Positions 12,418 to 24,275 of a DNA stretch of 64,000 nt are shown here, piece by piece. The notes under the pieces are model-generated. The model was not told where the DNA came from. It saw nothing but the letters and a program-made list of their open reading frames with translations, and made no database searches. Numbering within the stretch: the stretch's first letter is position 1; each line of letters starts with the position of its first letter. The translations under genes were made by a program, and so were the position numbers. Source of the DNA: Podochytrium sp. JEL0797. Its lineage: Eukaryota > Chytridiomycota > Chytridiomycetes > Chytridiales > Chytriomycetaceae. Location: the NCBI GenBank assembly GCA_027596195.1, contig JADGJG010000041.1, positions 1-64,000 on the forward strand, given 5' to 3'.

Positions 12418-15413
12418 CTACAACGTCAACAACTCGCGATTGAATTGAATCACTTTTTGATGCGCCACCACCTTGTCCTTCCTAAAATTCAACACCTGCC
12501 AGCAAAACCAAACCCCGCGATCAGAAAAAAAACAATCAAAATAGAATAGGTACCTGCAACCCGGCCAAACTCACAGCCCGTGACAGCGCCACATAACTCT
12601 GCCCCTTTTCAAACACCTTTCCAAGGTCCACGCGCAGCAACTGAATCGTTTGGCCTTGACTCTTGTGGATGCTCCTGCAAGTGAAGGGAATGAGTCGCGT
12701 TTCTTTGAAAAGTGAAAGAAATAGTACTCACAACGCGTAGGCCAGCAGAAGCGGTACCTGTAAGACGCAGGAGTTGCAAGTTAAGATTGCGTCCGCATTT
12801 GAACAAATCAAAAATCCATACCTGATCCAGAGTCGCCTTCACCGTCTTCCCCAACTCATAAGTCCACCTCTCCGTCCTCACCACAAATCCTTTCGGCCCC
12901 TCCAAAAAGTCCACCACGGGCAACCCCGACTCTTCCTCGAACCCAACCACCTTGCCCATACTCCCATTCACGAGTCCGTCCGAAAACTTGTTCTTGACGA
13001 GCATGACCTGCGCGTGCAGTTTGAGCTCGAGTGTTGGGTTCGGCGCGATGCAGTCCTTGAATTTGTCATAGTAGAGCGGGTCGCCCGAGATTTCGGCGGG
13101 GAAGGTGTGTGTTTGGCCGGGGAGGGCGGCGAGGTGTCTTTTGTTGCAAATGTCGACTTCGTTGCGGAGGGCGAATCTGGTGGGGATTTTGTAGAAGGGT
13201 TGTGGGTTTTCCGGGTGTTTAGGTTGGGAATGGAGAGGTGGGGCGGAGAGCGTGCAACTCACAATTCGGTGGGAACGATTCCCATCTCGTTCGCGGCCAA
13301 GGGACGCGACAAGCTCTGCATCAAGCGTTCGGAATCGACAGACACGTGTCCGAGGCGGAGTTCGTTAAGAATGCGGACAAAGCGTTCGTCTTTTTGGCGA
13401 AACACTTGCTTGAGCTGGTAAGAAAAAGGGGGGAGGGGCATCAATATCAAGAAACCAACGCCGCCGCTGTTTCAATATCAAACCTGAATCGTTCGCTTCA
13501 CGCACACTTTCCACGCTTTCGCCTCGAACGCAAACAACACGTCGTATCCTTTCGTGACGGGCGGGAGTTGCATAAAGTCACCACAAATGATGAGCTGGGA
13601 ATCAACGAAAAAAAGTTATTGCTCTCATTCGACACGAGAAGCGAGAGAGGGAGAGGGAGAGGGAGAGAAAGAGAGGGGGATAGTTCGAACCTGGATACCC
13701 CCAAACGGATTCTCATTATCGCGCACGCGTCGCGCAATTTCGTCGAGTTTGTCAAAGAAGCCAGCGTCCACCATTGAAACTGTACAGCAAGAAAGCAAAA
13801 AGGACCACATCAGAGAATATTCAAATTCCTTTTTCGGGCAGGGTTCCTCAACTCACTTTCATCGATAATTAATACGCGCGTGTTCCTCCAGCGATCGAAC
13901 GTCCGCCGATTGTGCTTGATTTTTCCAACGAGAAATAGAGCGGATTCTTAAGATTTAGGGAGCAGTTAGTATACTGCGGTAGAAAAGAGGAAAGAAATAA
14001 TAATAAATCAAACCTTTCGCAAGTCCGCACCCAGCAAACGAGTGCAACGTGACACCCCCGATATTACTCGCAGCGATTCCTGGTGACAAGAAAGAAAATC
14101 AAGAATCAGATTGATGCTCCGATCGAGGGGATGGCAACAAGTTGATCACCTGTGGGTGCCGTGATCCCAACTTGATCTTCGCGCGTCCATTTTTTCCGGA
14201 GCATGCGAATGATTTCGCGCATCAGTACGGACTTGCCGGTTCCTGTGTGTTTGTTTTTTCATTATGAAAGGTTGTTAACGCGTGGTTCATTCGCTCGCGA
14301 CACCATTGGGGTTGTCCGGGCAGACACTCTCGCCCGGCTCGACTCGACTCAACCTTGTTTCCCTCTTCTTTCACTCGCTCTTTCGCTCATCGAATTACTA
14401 GAGCGGCGTGAGCGCATGTCGATGTGCATACACACGATATTCACGCGTCGCCTCGCTCCGAACCGCATCGCCACGATCAACACCTCAACTCAAACACACA
14501 CACAAAACTCCCTCGTACCAGCAGATCCAGTGTAAAACAGCGACTCCCCGCGATCCACAAAATCCAACACAGCCAACTGCTCCCTCGACAAGGAAATGCC
14601 CGCCGTTTCCACGATCCCACCGAGTCCCATTTGAGCCATGGTTTTGGTTTGCTCGACTGTGGACGACGGATTCGATGAAGTCTGCAGCTGGTACGATGAA
14701 CCCGCGCCACGGCGGGGTGAAGGTTGTACGGGAGGAGTGGTTTCAATGTGGGTGGGTAACGTTTGGTACGCGACTGTTCCGAATTCACGCGCCGCGGTGG
14801 AGTTGGTGGTAGGGGGTGGAGCGGCGGGGACCGATGGTTGATGTGCGGGCACTGTTGTGGGAGTCGGTTGGCGTGTTTGACTCTCGACAGCGGCCATAAT
14901 TTTAGCGACTTCGGCTTGTTGGGCATCGTCGAGGTCGTCGTCCGAGTCGTCGAAGGGATTCCAGTTTGAGCTGTGTTGGGCGAGGAAGGATGATTTTGAG
15001 GCGGCGGCGGCGGGGGCCAGGGTGAACGAGTTTTGGTCGGGGTGTGCGGGTTGCGAGGGCGGCGCTTTGGCGCGGACGGGAGGAGGTGCTTCGGCGTGGG
15101 CGGGAGGAGACGCAGCAGCAGGTGCTTTGGCATGAACGGGAGTTGGGTCAGGAGGAGGCGAGTCGGCGAAGGGGTCAATGTCTTTTGCAGGGCGGAACTT
15201 GGCGGGGCGCGGCGCAAAGGACGCGGGCAGCGCGCGCTTCGGCGCCGGGCCGGGCGCGTCGATGAACACGTTGTCGTTGAACACGAGGGGCGTTGCATCT
15301 GCGCGGAAGAATGAAAACACATCAATGGGAACGCGCGGCGTAGCGCACATCTCGCACTTCTTCAATTCGGCGCTGTTGGCGAAAGTACAGCGAGTGCACG
15401 GCCATGGCGTCAT
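12418..15413 (-). CDS. PIF1: PIF1-family DNA helicase with N-terminal RanBP2 zinc finger
   Basis: This is a 5'-3' superfamily 1B DNA helicase. The start at 15413 is chosen because the protein then begins [20 protein letters not shown], a complete RanBP2-type finger (W-x-C-x2-C-x10-C-x2-C). A Pro/Ala-rich linker of about 230 residues follows. The helicase core is spread over many short exons: Walker A as [11 protein letters not shown] (about 14240-14205), a [15 protein letters not shown] block, motif II as VLIIDE, then NPFGGIQ and [13 protein letters not shown], a nucleotide-sensor region, and near the end [11 protein letters not shown] and YVALSRAV. All core PIF1 motifs are visible. Known PIF1 enzymes unwind G-quadruplexes and maintain telomeres and mitochondrial DNA. 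RanBP2 fingers bind ubiquitin or RNA, so the fusion may add a targeting role (inference). Exon boundaries between 12780 and 14530 are approximate. Confidence 0.88.
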
Positions 15414-15678
15414 TTGTTGTTTGTTGTCTGATTGTTCGGACAAAAAAAATTTCTGTATATATGCGGAACACTTTTTTGAATGAAGTCTGTTGAAACGAAA
15501 TGTGAAACCGCTTGAAGAAGAAGATGTTATGAAAAATCGATCATTCGCGATTAACATTTTTTAGAATCATTTAACTTTCGTTTGACTCTCGCGCGCTTTG
15601 CAATTAAAAAAAAAAAACTTTGATTCTCTACAAATGATAAAAACGAAATCCAACCCTCCTTCAGAGTCCTCCAAAAAA

Positions 15679-16937
15679 TCACATCAGAACACACCCATTC
15701 TTCCCCCCCTTCTTCTCCTTATGAACAGACCCATTCCCGGCCTTCAACTTTCCAGAAGTATTCCCACCAACCGGAACCCCAGCGGCAGGTCCCGCCAAAC
15801 CCTGTTGCTGGCTCCCCCAGCATGCCGCCCGCGTCGCAAACTCAAACACATCGCTCACGCCTTCGTTTAATTTCGCGCTGCATTCCATATACCTCCATGC
15901 CTTGATACGCGTTGCCATCGCGACTCCTTGTTGGTATGTTATCGGCGTGCGGCCTTGGGAGGCAAGGACGGAGATGGTTTCGGGGTCTTGACGCAAATCG
16001 GTTTTACAGCCTATCAGAAGGAAGGGCACTCGCGGGCAATAGTGGTTGAGTTCTTGGCGCCACTATGGAGAAAAATGAATTGGTTAAGTTTTGAATTGTG
16101 GGGAAGGCCAACTCGCGGAACACGGAGGATACGCATTCCAATTCCAGAAAGATCATAGAGATGACAACACTGGTGTTCCCTTCTGATAGCTCGCCGCCCA
16201 AACATCCTTTCACATGGGGAAACCAAGCCACATCACATGAGATACGATAAAAACGGGCCTGGCCCCACACCCGCCCCGCCCCCCCGCACCCTCAATCCCA
16301 GCGCCGACCGCACCACAAAAAAAAGATTTATTACCTGAGTTTCCACATTTTCAAAGCTGCTCGGAGAATCAATCGCAAAGCACACGAGCAGACAATCGCT
16401 TCCCGGATAACTCAGCGGTCGTAAGCGAGCGTAATCTTCTTGTCCTGCTGTATCCCAGAGTGCGAGTTGAATCACTTGGTTGTCCAGAAATACGTCGACT
16501 AAATGGTTGTCAAAGACTGCGTGGGGAGGGTGAGGATCAGCATGACGCATCAAGAAAACGAGGGTTCGATTTTCGAACGGGAGGGAAACAACGAATGGAT
16601 AGGGGATGCAGGGCTTCTCCGAGTTGAAATAGAAGCTTCCAGTGTGGAGAGGGAGAGGTGGGTGGGTGTGTTTCACAATCTCATACCAGTTGGAACATGG
16701 TTCTGAAACAAACAGCATGAGTATTTCACGCAAAAGGGATATCAAGTCACACGACTCACCACAGGAAAGTGTCCAGAAGTGAACACAATCAGGAGGCTCG
16801 TCTTTCCGGCTGTGTTGATTTGCCCCCGAGTCAGGAAACAATAGGGGCAGAAAAGCGGTCACCCAAGAACATCCCATACCTGCTCCGTCTCCCACGATAA
16901 CTAGTTTCTTCCTGATGGCTTCAGCGGTGGAGGTCAT
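15679..16937 (-). CDS. Rho-family small GTPase with CAAX box
   Basis: Five exons (16937-16880, 16809-16760, 16702-16687, 16516-16335, 16062-15679) join in phase to 229 aa. The P-loop reads GDGAAGKTSLL, switch I NHVPTVFDN, switch II WDTAGQEDYARLRPLSYP, and the guanine specificity motifs are GCKTD and ECSAK. The Rho insert region lies between them. The tail is Gly/Lys-rich and ends CVLM, a prenylation CAAX box. The effector loop has His where Rho proteins usually have Tyr, and exon 3 is only 16 nt. Rho proteins control actin, polarity and wall synthesis, but I cannot assign a subfamily (Rho1, Rho4 or Rac-like). The gene is intact. Confidence 0.9.
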
Positions 16938-17510
16938 CACGTTCTGCAAAGTTGGCGTCGGTGTTTTCGCAAAAAACAAATCAAAATTTTTCAACTTTTC
17001 CCCGCGCCGGTCAGGTGACTCTACTTCGAGGGGTTTAAAGGACTGATTTATTTCAGCCCTTATTCAAGTAATAAAGAAATGGTTTTAAATCTGACAAATC
17101 TTAGGGAGAATAGAGGTTCGATCAAAAAACTTGTACACTTTCTACGTATTAATGATCAGGAGGAAAAGAACCAGGCTGTTGCAGCGGAAGGCGACGTTGA
17201 TCAAGCTCATCGCACCAGTCGCCTCTGAAACCCTCAAAAATAGCACATCTGGGACAGGTCTTGGACGGCCGCCGGGGGTGGGTCGAGTTTTGAGTGCGGT
17301 GAATGGGGACGGGGCCGTTGCGAATGCTACTGCTGGGATGAATCGAGCATCGAGCATATCGGAGGAGGAGTGATGTTGTGATTGAGGCGGACTGATATTC
17401 ATGAAGGCGAATGCAAGAGAGAAGAAGTAGAGAAGAAGTTTTTTCTCTCCCCCCCGGTCGAAAGGTCAAGAGCGGAAATTACAACAAGCGACAACAACAA
17501 GTTCCAAAAA
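16938..17510. other. Divergent promoter region, Rho GTPase / secreted protein
   Basis: About 570 bp between two divergently transcribed genes. Overlapping ORFs of 80-106 codons on both strands (about 17131-17469) have no domain I recognise and no supporting exon structure. Treated as regulatory or untranslated sequence. Confidence 0.45.
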
Positions 17511-17957
17511 ATGAACACGATTGCATTCCTGCTGCTCGCCTGTGCTTCCATCTTGGCAGTTTCTGCTGCAGTTCTCGAACCGGGCGACATTCCGGCGCAG
17601 AACTTACTCCCAGCCCTTACAGCACAACTCTTGAACGCATATTACGCCATGGACTCTACCTCCGACTACATGCGTCAGTTACTGGCCATATTCCAACAGT
17701 GGACGCCGTTGAACGTGGTGGGGTGTGCTGACGCGCCTTGCAACATCCACGACCTCGCCACGAATGCTACTGTTTCTTTTTCTCAACAATATATCCGGCC
17801 TGCGAGGGCTTCCAATGATGGATTGCAGTCTGTTGTTGTGTACTGGGCTTTTGCGAACCGCGGAAACGAGTGGAGTGCCGTCAAGAGTGTGAATACGACA
17901 GGATGGGGATATTCCGCGTCTGGAGTGATTGATAATTCTCATTTAACTTTCAAATAA
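17511..17957 (+). CDS. Small secreted protein, unknown function
   Basis: Single exon, 148 aa. The start at 17511 is preferred over upstream in-frame codons because it begins a classic signal peptide (MNTIAFLLLACASILAVSA, likely cleaved near residue 20). The mature part has two cysteines close together (CADAPC) and N-glycosylation-type sites (NAT, NTT), and no transmembrane segment. The C-terminal half (VVVYWAFANRGNEWSAVKSV) looks like a small beta-rich domain. I do not recognise the family. The stop codon lies within an AATAAA hexamer. Confidence 0.6.
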   Translation: MNTIAFLLLACASILAVSAAVLEPGDIPAQNLLPALTAQLLNAYYAMDSTSDYMRQLLAIFQQWTPLNVVGCADAPCNIHDLATNATVSFSQQYIRPARASNDGLQSVVVYWAFANRGNEWSAVKSVNTTGWGYSASGVIDNSHLTFK

Positions 17958-18024
17958 ACACTGGAATAAATTCGAAATAATTCGAATAACGCACGCCAGA
18001 CAAAAGCGAAAAAATCAAGCAAAA

Positions 18025-19814
18025 ATGGAGCAAGACCTTTCGGCCGTGCTTGACGACTCTGACTTCCGACGCAGCAAGTCGCCCACTGGGCTCCGCGTGC
18101 GCACACCCTACGAGCGACCCGCGCAGAGCCAGGCACCGCTGTCCGCGCACGACGACCAGAAAAACGACCGCATGCACCTCGACGGCGACATCGACGCCGC
18201 CCCAAAGAACCCGCGCGCGCGTGTTTATGTCGGCAACCTGGCCTACGAAGTGGGCTGGCAGGATCTGTAAGAACCCTCTCTAGTGCTCTCTAGTGCTCTT
18301 GTATGGCATCTAACACTCTCCCTAGCAAGGACTACATGCGCAAGTGCGGCGAGGTCATCTTTGCCGACGTGCTCACGATGCCCGGCGGCCGCTCCAAGGG
18401 CTGTGGCGTTGTCGAGTACGCCACGCCCGAGGAGGCCGACCGCGCAATCCGCGAACTTAATGACACCCCGCTAATGGGCAGACAGGTGTTTGTGCGCGAG
18501 GACAGGGAGCCCGACGTCAAGTTTGCTGGTTCCAGAGACCGCGGGATGCCCATGCGGGGCGGAGGTGGTGGCGGGGGCGTGCCGAACCCCGCGGGAGTCT
18601 TCGTCTCGAACGTGAGTGCTTTTTTTTCGCTTTGCGCAGTCGCCGCCCAACACCCCCTCACACTACTACGACAACACTAGCTGCCTTACATTGTGGCCTG
18701 GCAAGACATGAAGGACCTCTTCCGTCAAGCTGGAAACGTCGTCCGTGCCGATATCCACATGGGCCCGGATCAGCGCTCCAAGGGAACCGGTATCGTCGGG
18801 TTCGACTCGGCCACGGACGCTCAGAACGCCATTTCCATGTTCAACGGATATGACTGGCATGGAAGAAAGATCGAAGTCAGAGAGGTGGGCCGTCGTTGTT
18901 TGGATGCTTGTTGCTTTTTTTTGCGCTTGGCCCCCCGAATGTCCCTCACATGCAGTCCTTTTTCTTGAGTGGGGATGATGGTGACTTGTGGGTGATGGCT
19001 GAGAAGCATGGATGTGATGACAGCGCGGGACACACCGCGGGGGTGAGGTTGACGATGGTTTGACTGAATAGTTTTTGGATTGCAAATAGGACTTGGGTAG
19101 CAGAAGCGGCGGTGGTGACGGTGACTTTGGCGGACGTCCCTATATGGACCGAGGACCTGGGGGCCCCGGTGGACCCGATCGTGGTTGCTTCAAGTGCGGC
19201 AGACCAGGGCACAGAGCCAGAGAATGCCGTGAAGGCGGGGGTGGCGGATACGGAGGCCCTCCTAGACGTGATGATCGTTATGACCAAGGTGTGTGTTTGG
19301 TGTGGGGTTGATGCTGTGGGTGTGCGACAGAGTCGTGAAGTTTGACGTTGGATTTTTGTCAAGGTCGCGGATACGGAGGACCAGCGTCGTATGACAGAGG
19401 TGGGTATGGCGGGCCCAGAGGAGGTGCTCCTTACTACGACAACCGCGGTGGAGGTTACGGCGGCGACAACTATTACGGCGGAGGCGGCGGCGGTGGTGAG
19501 TTTTTTTTTCCATGGCGAATGCTTGGAAAATTGACCCAACTTCATTCTCAACAGGCCGTGGAGGATATGGAGGCCCCCCAGGAGGAGGAGGAGGGTACAG
19601 AGACTACCCGCCTCCCGGACGTGGATACGGTGGCGGCGGTGACTACAACCGCGGTCCACCCCCCATGGGTAACGGAGGAGGCCCGTACAACGACTACCCA
19701 CCCCAGCAAGGCGGTCCCCGTGACTACCCCCCGCAGCAAGGTGGACCCCGTGATTACCCGCCTGCCGGCGGTCCTCAGAGCCAAGGACCCAACATTTATG
19801 GGGATTTCAGATGA
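18025..19814 (+). CDS. RNA-binding protein: two RRMs, CCHC zinc knuckle, Gly-rich tail
   Basis: Multi-exon gene (introns near 18268-18326, 18613-18682, 18884-19089, 19291-19363 and 19496-19553). RRM1 has RNP2 VYVGNL and RNP1-like [11 protein letters not shown]2 has VFVSNLPY and [13 protein letters not shown] knuckle [14 protein letters not shown] follows, then a long Gly/Tyr/Arg/Pro-rich tail with YGG and [10 protein letters not shown] repeats, ending YGDFR. This order resembles fungal Gbp2/Hrb1-like or hnRNP-M-like mRNA-binding proteins that load onto transcripts for export and splicing quality control. The knuckle is unlike Gbp2 itself, so I leave the symbol empty. The N-terminus is short and charged. 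The low-complexity tail suggests condensate-forming ability (inference). Confidence 0.87.
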
Positions 19815-19866
19815 AGCGGTGTGGAATCTTGAGCGTGGGTGTGTTTTTCTTGGAGTTGCTGGTTCA

Positions 19867-19872
19867 AATAAA
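19867..19872 (+). terminator. AATAAA poly(A) signal of the RRM/CCHC gene
   Basis: An AATAAA hexamer lies about 50 bp after the stop codon of the RNA-binding protein gene, a normal spacing. Confidence 0.45.
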
Positions 19873-20003
19873 ATGGAATCGAGTGTTCTCCTTGTTGCTT
19901 GTTGTGATTCCGCGCTGAGCGCGCCACTTTGTCGATATGACTCACTTCTGTGCTGTGGCAAAAAGCGCGAACTCTCCCTTTTTCTCCCAATCAAATATTA
20001 TTC

Positions 20004-22018
20004 ATGAACACCGAGCCAATGCCAAACAAGGTGCAGGCCATCTTCCATTCCAACGAGGTTTGCCGTCCCTTTTCTGGTATGTCGCCCCCTCTGAAAGTCA
20101 ACCGACAGCACCTCGCCGATCGGCGCACCAAGATTGTAGCAACTCTCGGCCCCGCCTCATGGCCCAAGATCAGGTATTCTACGCTTTATTTTTGTGCCGA
20201 ATTCGCGCTCACACTTGATCAGAGAACTCATCGCGGCTGGCGTGAACGTATTCCGCCTCAACTTTTCGCACGTCGCAAACCCCCAAGACCAACGCCCCAT
20301 CATTGACACGATCCGCAAGGAAAGCGCGTCCCTCGGACTCCCCGTCGCCATCCTCGGTGACCTGTGCGGCCCGAAAATCCGGTGCAACTCGTTCGCGACC
20401 CCGACCAAGACGATCGCGCTGCGAGTTGGTGAGACGGTGCGTCTCGTGCATTCTGAGCAGGATGGGAGTGAGGGTGTGATTACGACGAATGTGTCGCAGA
20501 TTGTGGGGAGGATTGAGGTGGGGCATCGCGTTTTGTTGAATGATGGGTGTTTTAAGCTGGTTGTGACGAAGAGAGTGTCGGAGGGGGAGGTGGAATGCAA
20601 AGTGGTGGTGGGTGGGGAGTTGAAGGCGCATAAGGGGATCAATGTGCCTGATATGGCGGTGAGTTTTGCTGTTGGGTGGCACTGCTTTCCATCATCCCCC
20701 CGCTCACGAATATGCAACAGATTGGGCTTCCAGCCTTGACCGAAAAAGACATCAAGGACGCCCACTTCATGTACCAAATGCGTCTCGACTACATTGCCCT
20801 CTCGTTTGTCCAACGCCCACAAGACGTGCAAGACCTGTTGGACCAATTCGATCTCTTTGCCCAACAAGAATCCACGTCCCCCCACCCCAACGACTCGGGC
20901 GTGCCCCTGGACGACCTCGAAGAAAGCTGGAGACCGCACATCATCGCCAAGATTGAAAAACCGCAAGCTCTCGATGAGATTGATTCGATTATTTCTATTG
21001 CAGATGGAATCATGGTTGCCAGAGGAGATCTCGGCGTGGAGTGTTCGTTGGAACAGTGTCCGTTGATTCAAAAGACGTTGATTCGCAAAACGAACGCGGC
21101 TGACAAGCCTGTGATTGTGGCGACGCAGATGCTCGAGTCAATGATTAGTTCGCCGGTCCCTACGCGTGCGGAGGTGTCGGATGTGGCGAATTCGGTGTTT
21201 GATGGGACGGATGCCGTCATGTTGTCGGCTGAGTGTGCGACGGGGGAGTTTCCGATTGAAACGGTGGAGGCGATGGGGTCGATATGTCAGAACGCGGAAG
21301 CTGGGGTCAGGTTGTTGAGGGGCAAGGATTTCCAGATGCACCTGTATAAGCATGATGAGGGTGATTTGTTTGCTGGTGGAAAGGTGCATGTGTCGCAGTT
21401 TGCGCATTGTATTGCGGATGCAGCTGTGGCGGCTTCGATGGAGGTGAGTCCCCAGTCTCTTCCTTGTTTTCAAAACCCCATGTCCCTGTTCCCAAACCTC
21501 AACGCATGTTGTGCCCCATTTTCCAGATTTCCGCTGCCGCCATGCTCGTCTTCACAACCACCTCCGAAATGCCCATTTTCTGCTCTAAACGCAGACCCGC
21601 CCTCCCCATCATCGCCATCACTCCAACGGCCTCCATCTACCGCCGCCTCTCCCTCCATTACGGTGTCCACCCGGTCCTCTCGAACGGCCTTAAGCTCTCG
21701 ACCGCGTCTGGCAGCGTGTCGCGTCTCCGCCAAGACGACGATGAGCACGTCCTCACACACACATCAGCGCACCACAAAATCTACAGCACGGGGGAGATTC
21801 TCGCCCTCGCGGAGCGTGACGTGGTTGAAAGCGCGTCGGCGCAGAGAACGGCGTTGAAGTTGGGCGACGCGGTGTGCATCTGTGCCGGGTTCCACGGCCC
21901 GTTTCATGGGTTGTCGAATACCATCAAGATGTCCAAGTTTGGGGATGCTATCAAGAGTGAGAAGGCGCATTCGCGGTGGAGTGCTGTTGTGGAGAGTTTG
22001 AAGTTGGGGAAGAAGTAA
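20004..22018 (+). CDS. PYK: Pyruvate kinase, copy 1 (bacterial-like sequence type)
   Basis: Catalyses the last step of glycolysis, phosphoenolpyruvate plus ADP to pyruvate plus ATP. Four exons (20004-20173, 20223-20658, 20721-21443, 21527-22018) give 606 aa, longer than most family members. Signatures are [32 protein letters not shown], the B-domain, [28 protein letters not shown] and [20 protein letters not shown]. The wording ([18 protein letters not shown]) resembles bacterial pyruvate kinases more than yeast-type enzymes. The segment usually written LSxETAxG, whose Thr is the catalytic acid region, reads LSAECATG with Cys. The C-terminal domain, which binds effectors in many family members, is present and diverged. 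The downstream neighbour is its paralogue. Confidence 0.93.
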
Positions 22019-22199
22019 TTTTTTGATCACTTTTTTGATGGTTTTCAATGGGGGTTGGTGAGGAGATTTGGAAGTTTTTCTGTTATTTTTTTGTTGTAGG
22101 ATGTAGCTGAAAACCTTGAAAAAAGAAAATGTGATTCCTCTATCTACTTACGAAATCTTTCATTCATCGGTTAGATCTTCATCCTACCGCCTCAGAAAA

Positions 22200-24274
22200 A
22201 TGAGGCTACCGACTGCACACATTACCTCCGCAATGAAGGAGAGGTTGGCGACGGGCGAGCTTGAGCCGGACGTGAGTCCGGACCAGCAAGAAATCTTGCA
22301 TTCCAACAAGGTTTTGGTCGATCCCCCACCCTCAACGATAAACTCATTCTTCTGACAACAATTGAATTACTAGAATCTCAGAGACAGAAGAACCAAGATT
22401 GTAGCCACTCTCGGTCCATCCTCATGGTCCCTCATCCGAGAACTCATTCTCGCCGGTGTCAACGTATTCCGCCTCAATTTTTCGCACGTCAACGACCCCT
22501 CCGACCAACGTCCCATCATTGACAAGATTCGCAAGGAATCCGCGTCTCTCGGGCTCCCTGTCGCTATCCTCGGGGACCTCTGCGGCCCGAAAATCCGATG
22601 CAATTCATTTTCGACCCCGACTGGCTCGATTCAGTTGGTTGCAGGGAGCTGTATCCGGTTCGTCCATTCGACTGATTTGGGAGATGACGGGGCGATTACG
22701 ACGTCGATTGGGGAAATTGTGGGGCACATTGGGATTGGGCAACGCGTTTTGTTAAATGATGGGAGTTTGACGCTGGTGGTGATGCAGCGTGTGTCAAAGG
22801 AGGAGGTTTTGTGTAAAGTGGTGGTGGGTGGGGAGTTGAAGGCGCATAAGGGGATCAATGTGCCGGTTATGGCGGTGTGTTGGCTGTGGTGGCACTGCCC
22901 ACCCCCCCCCCCCCCCCCCTTGGGCTCTTCGGAGGGTATAACTTGAGACTACTCCCCACTAATGACTGGTAATAGATTGGTCTTCCTGCCTTGACAGAAA
23001 AAGACATCAAGGACGCTCACTTCATGTACCAAATGCGTTTCGACTACATTGCCTTGTCGTTTGTGCAACGCCCACAAGACGTGCAAGATCTGTTGGACCA
23101 ATTCGACCTCTTTGCCCAACAAGAAACCGAGTCCCTCGCGAAGGGAGACCCCCCTTTTAACTCGGGCGTTCCGTCTGACGATCTCGAAGAAGACTGGAGA
23201 CCGCACGTGATTGCCAAAATCGAGAAACCGCAGGCCCTCGATCAGCTTGAACAGATTCTTAATGTAGCGGATGGGATTATGGTGGCAAGAGGAGACCTTG
23301 GCGTGGAGTGTTCGTTGGAACAGGTTCCCTTGATTCAAAAGACGTTGATTCGCAAAACGAACGCGGCGGATAAACCCGTGATTGTGGCGACGCAAATGTT
23401 GGAGGGGATGATTACTTGTCCCGTCCCGACTCGTGCGGAGGTGTCGGATGTGGCGAATTCGGTATTTGATGGAACGGATGCCGTCATGTTGTCGGCTGAG
23501 TGTGCGGTGGGCGCGTTTCCTGTTGAGACAGTGGAAATGATGGGTTCGATTTGCCGGTCGGCAGAGGCTGGGTCTCGCTTGCTCAAAGGTCATGGAGCCA
23601 CCATGTCTGTGTACCACCGCGACAGAGAAGCTGTTGCTTATGGACGCAAAGACCATGTGTCTCAGTTTGCACACTGTATTGCAGATTCTGCCGTTTCGGC
23701 AGCTCATGAGGTGGGTTCGAATTGAAAGTCGCGAAAACCTTGCGGAGATTTGAACGCAATTATCCCTACCCAGGTATCTGCCAAAGCCATTCTGGCTTTT
23801 ACAACAACTTCCATCATGCCCATCTTCTGCTCCAAGAGAAGGCCCGAGCTTCCAATCATTGGAATCACACCCACGGCCTCCATTTATCGCCGCTTGTCCC
23901 TCCACTTTGCCATCCACCCTGTTCTCTCATATGGTCTAAAAGTGGCCACCAAATCGGGCACCGTTTCTCGCCTTCTCAATGTCGAAGGAGAGGTCCCACC
24001 GTCTCACGAAGGGGCCACTGGCCCTTTGAGAAACACGGACGCGATTTTGGCTCTTGCTGAGCGGGATGTGATGGAGAGCCCTGCTGCCAAACTGGCCAAC
24101 CTCAAATTTGGGGATTCGGTTTGCTATTGCGCGGGATACAACGGCATTTTGCCAGGTCTGTCGAACACGGTGAAAATGTCGCGGTTTGGGGACGCGATTC
24201 GGTCCGAAAAGGCGCGCGTGAATTGGCCTGCGGTTGCGACCAAGGTTCTACGGTTTTCAAAGTTTGTCAAATAA
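22200..24274 (+). CDS. PYK: Pyruvate kinase, copy 2 (tandem paralogue)
   Basis: Four exons (22200-22310, 22374-22874, 22976-23710, 23774-24274) join in phase to 615 aa. It shares with copy 1 [62 protein letters not shown] and LSAECAVG, again with Cys at the usual Thr. One signature differs: [18 protein letters not shown] instead of MLESMI. The last two introns sit at the same codons as in copy 1, while the first intron differs, so duplication preceded some intron change. The second intron contains a long C tract. The start at 22200 is the most likely one, but an in-frame ATG 84 nt upstream is possible. The stop TAA is part of an AATAAA hexamer. Confidence 0.9.
22904..22919. repeat. Poly-C tract inside pyruvate kinase copy 2 intron
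   Basis: A run of about 16 C residues lies within the 22875-22975 intron, roughly 60 bp before the TAG acceptor. Similar C tracts occur elsewhere in the window, in intergenic DNA and in another intron. Confidence 0.7.
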
Positions 24275-24275
24275 A
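24270..24275 (+). terminator. AATAAA overlapping the stop codon of pyruvate kinase copy 2
   Basis: The hexamer spans the last bases of the final Lys codon, the TAA stop and one following base. The secreted-protein gene at 17511-17957 shows the same overlap. Confidence 0.4.

Noticed and set aside
17131..17469. Small ORFs on both strands upstream of the secreted protein
   Set aside because: They overlap each other, lack domains and have no convincing start or splice context. They are treated as promoter DNA.
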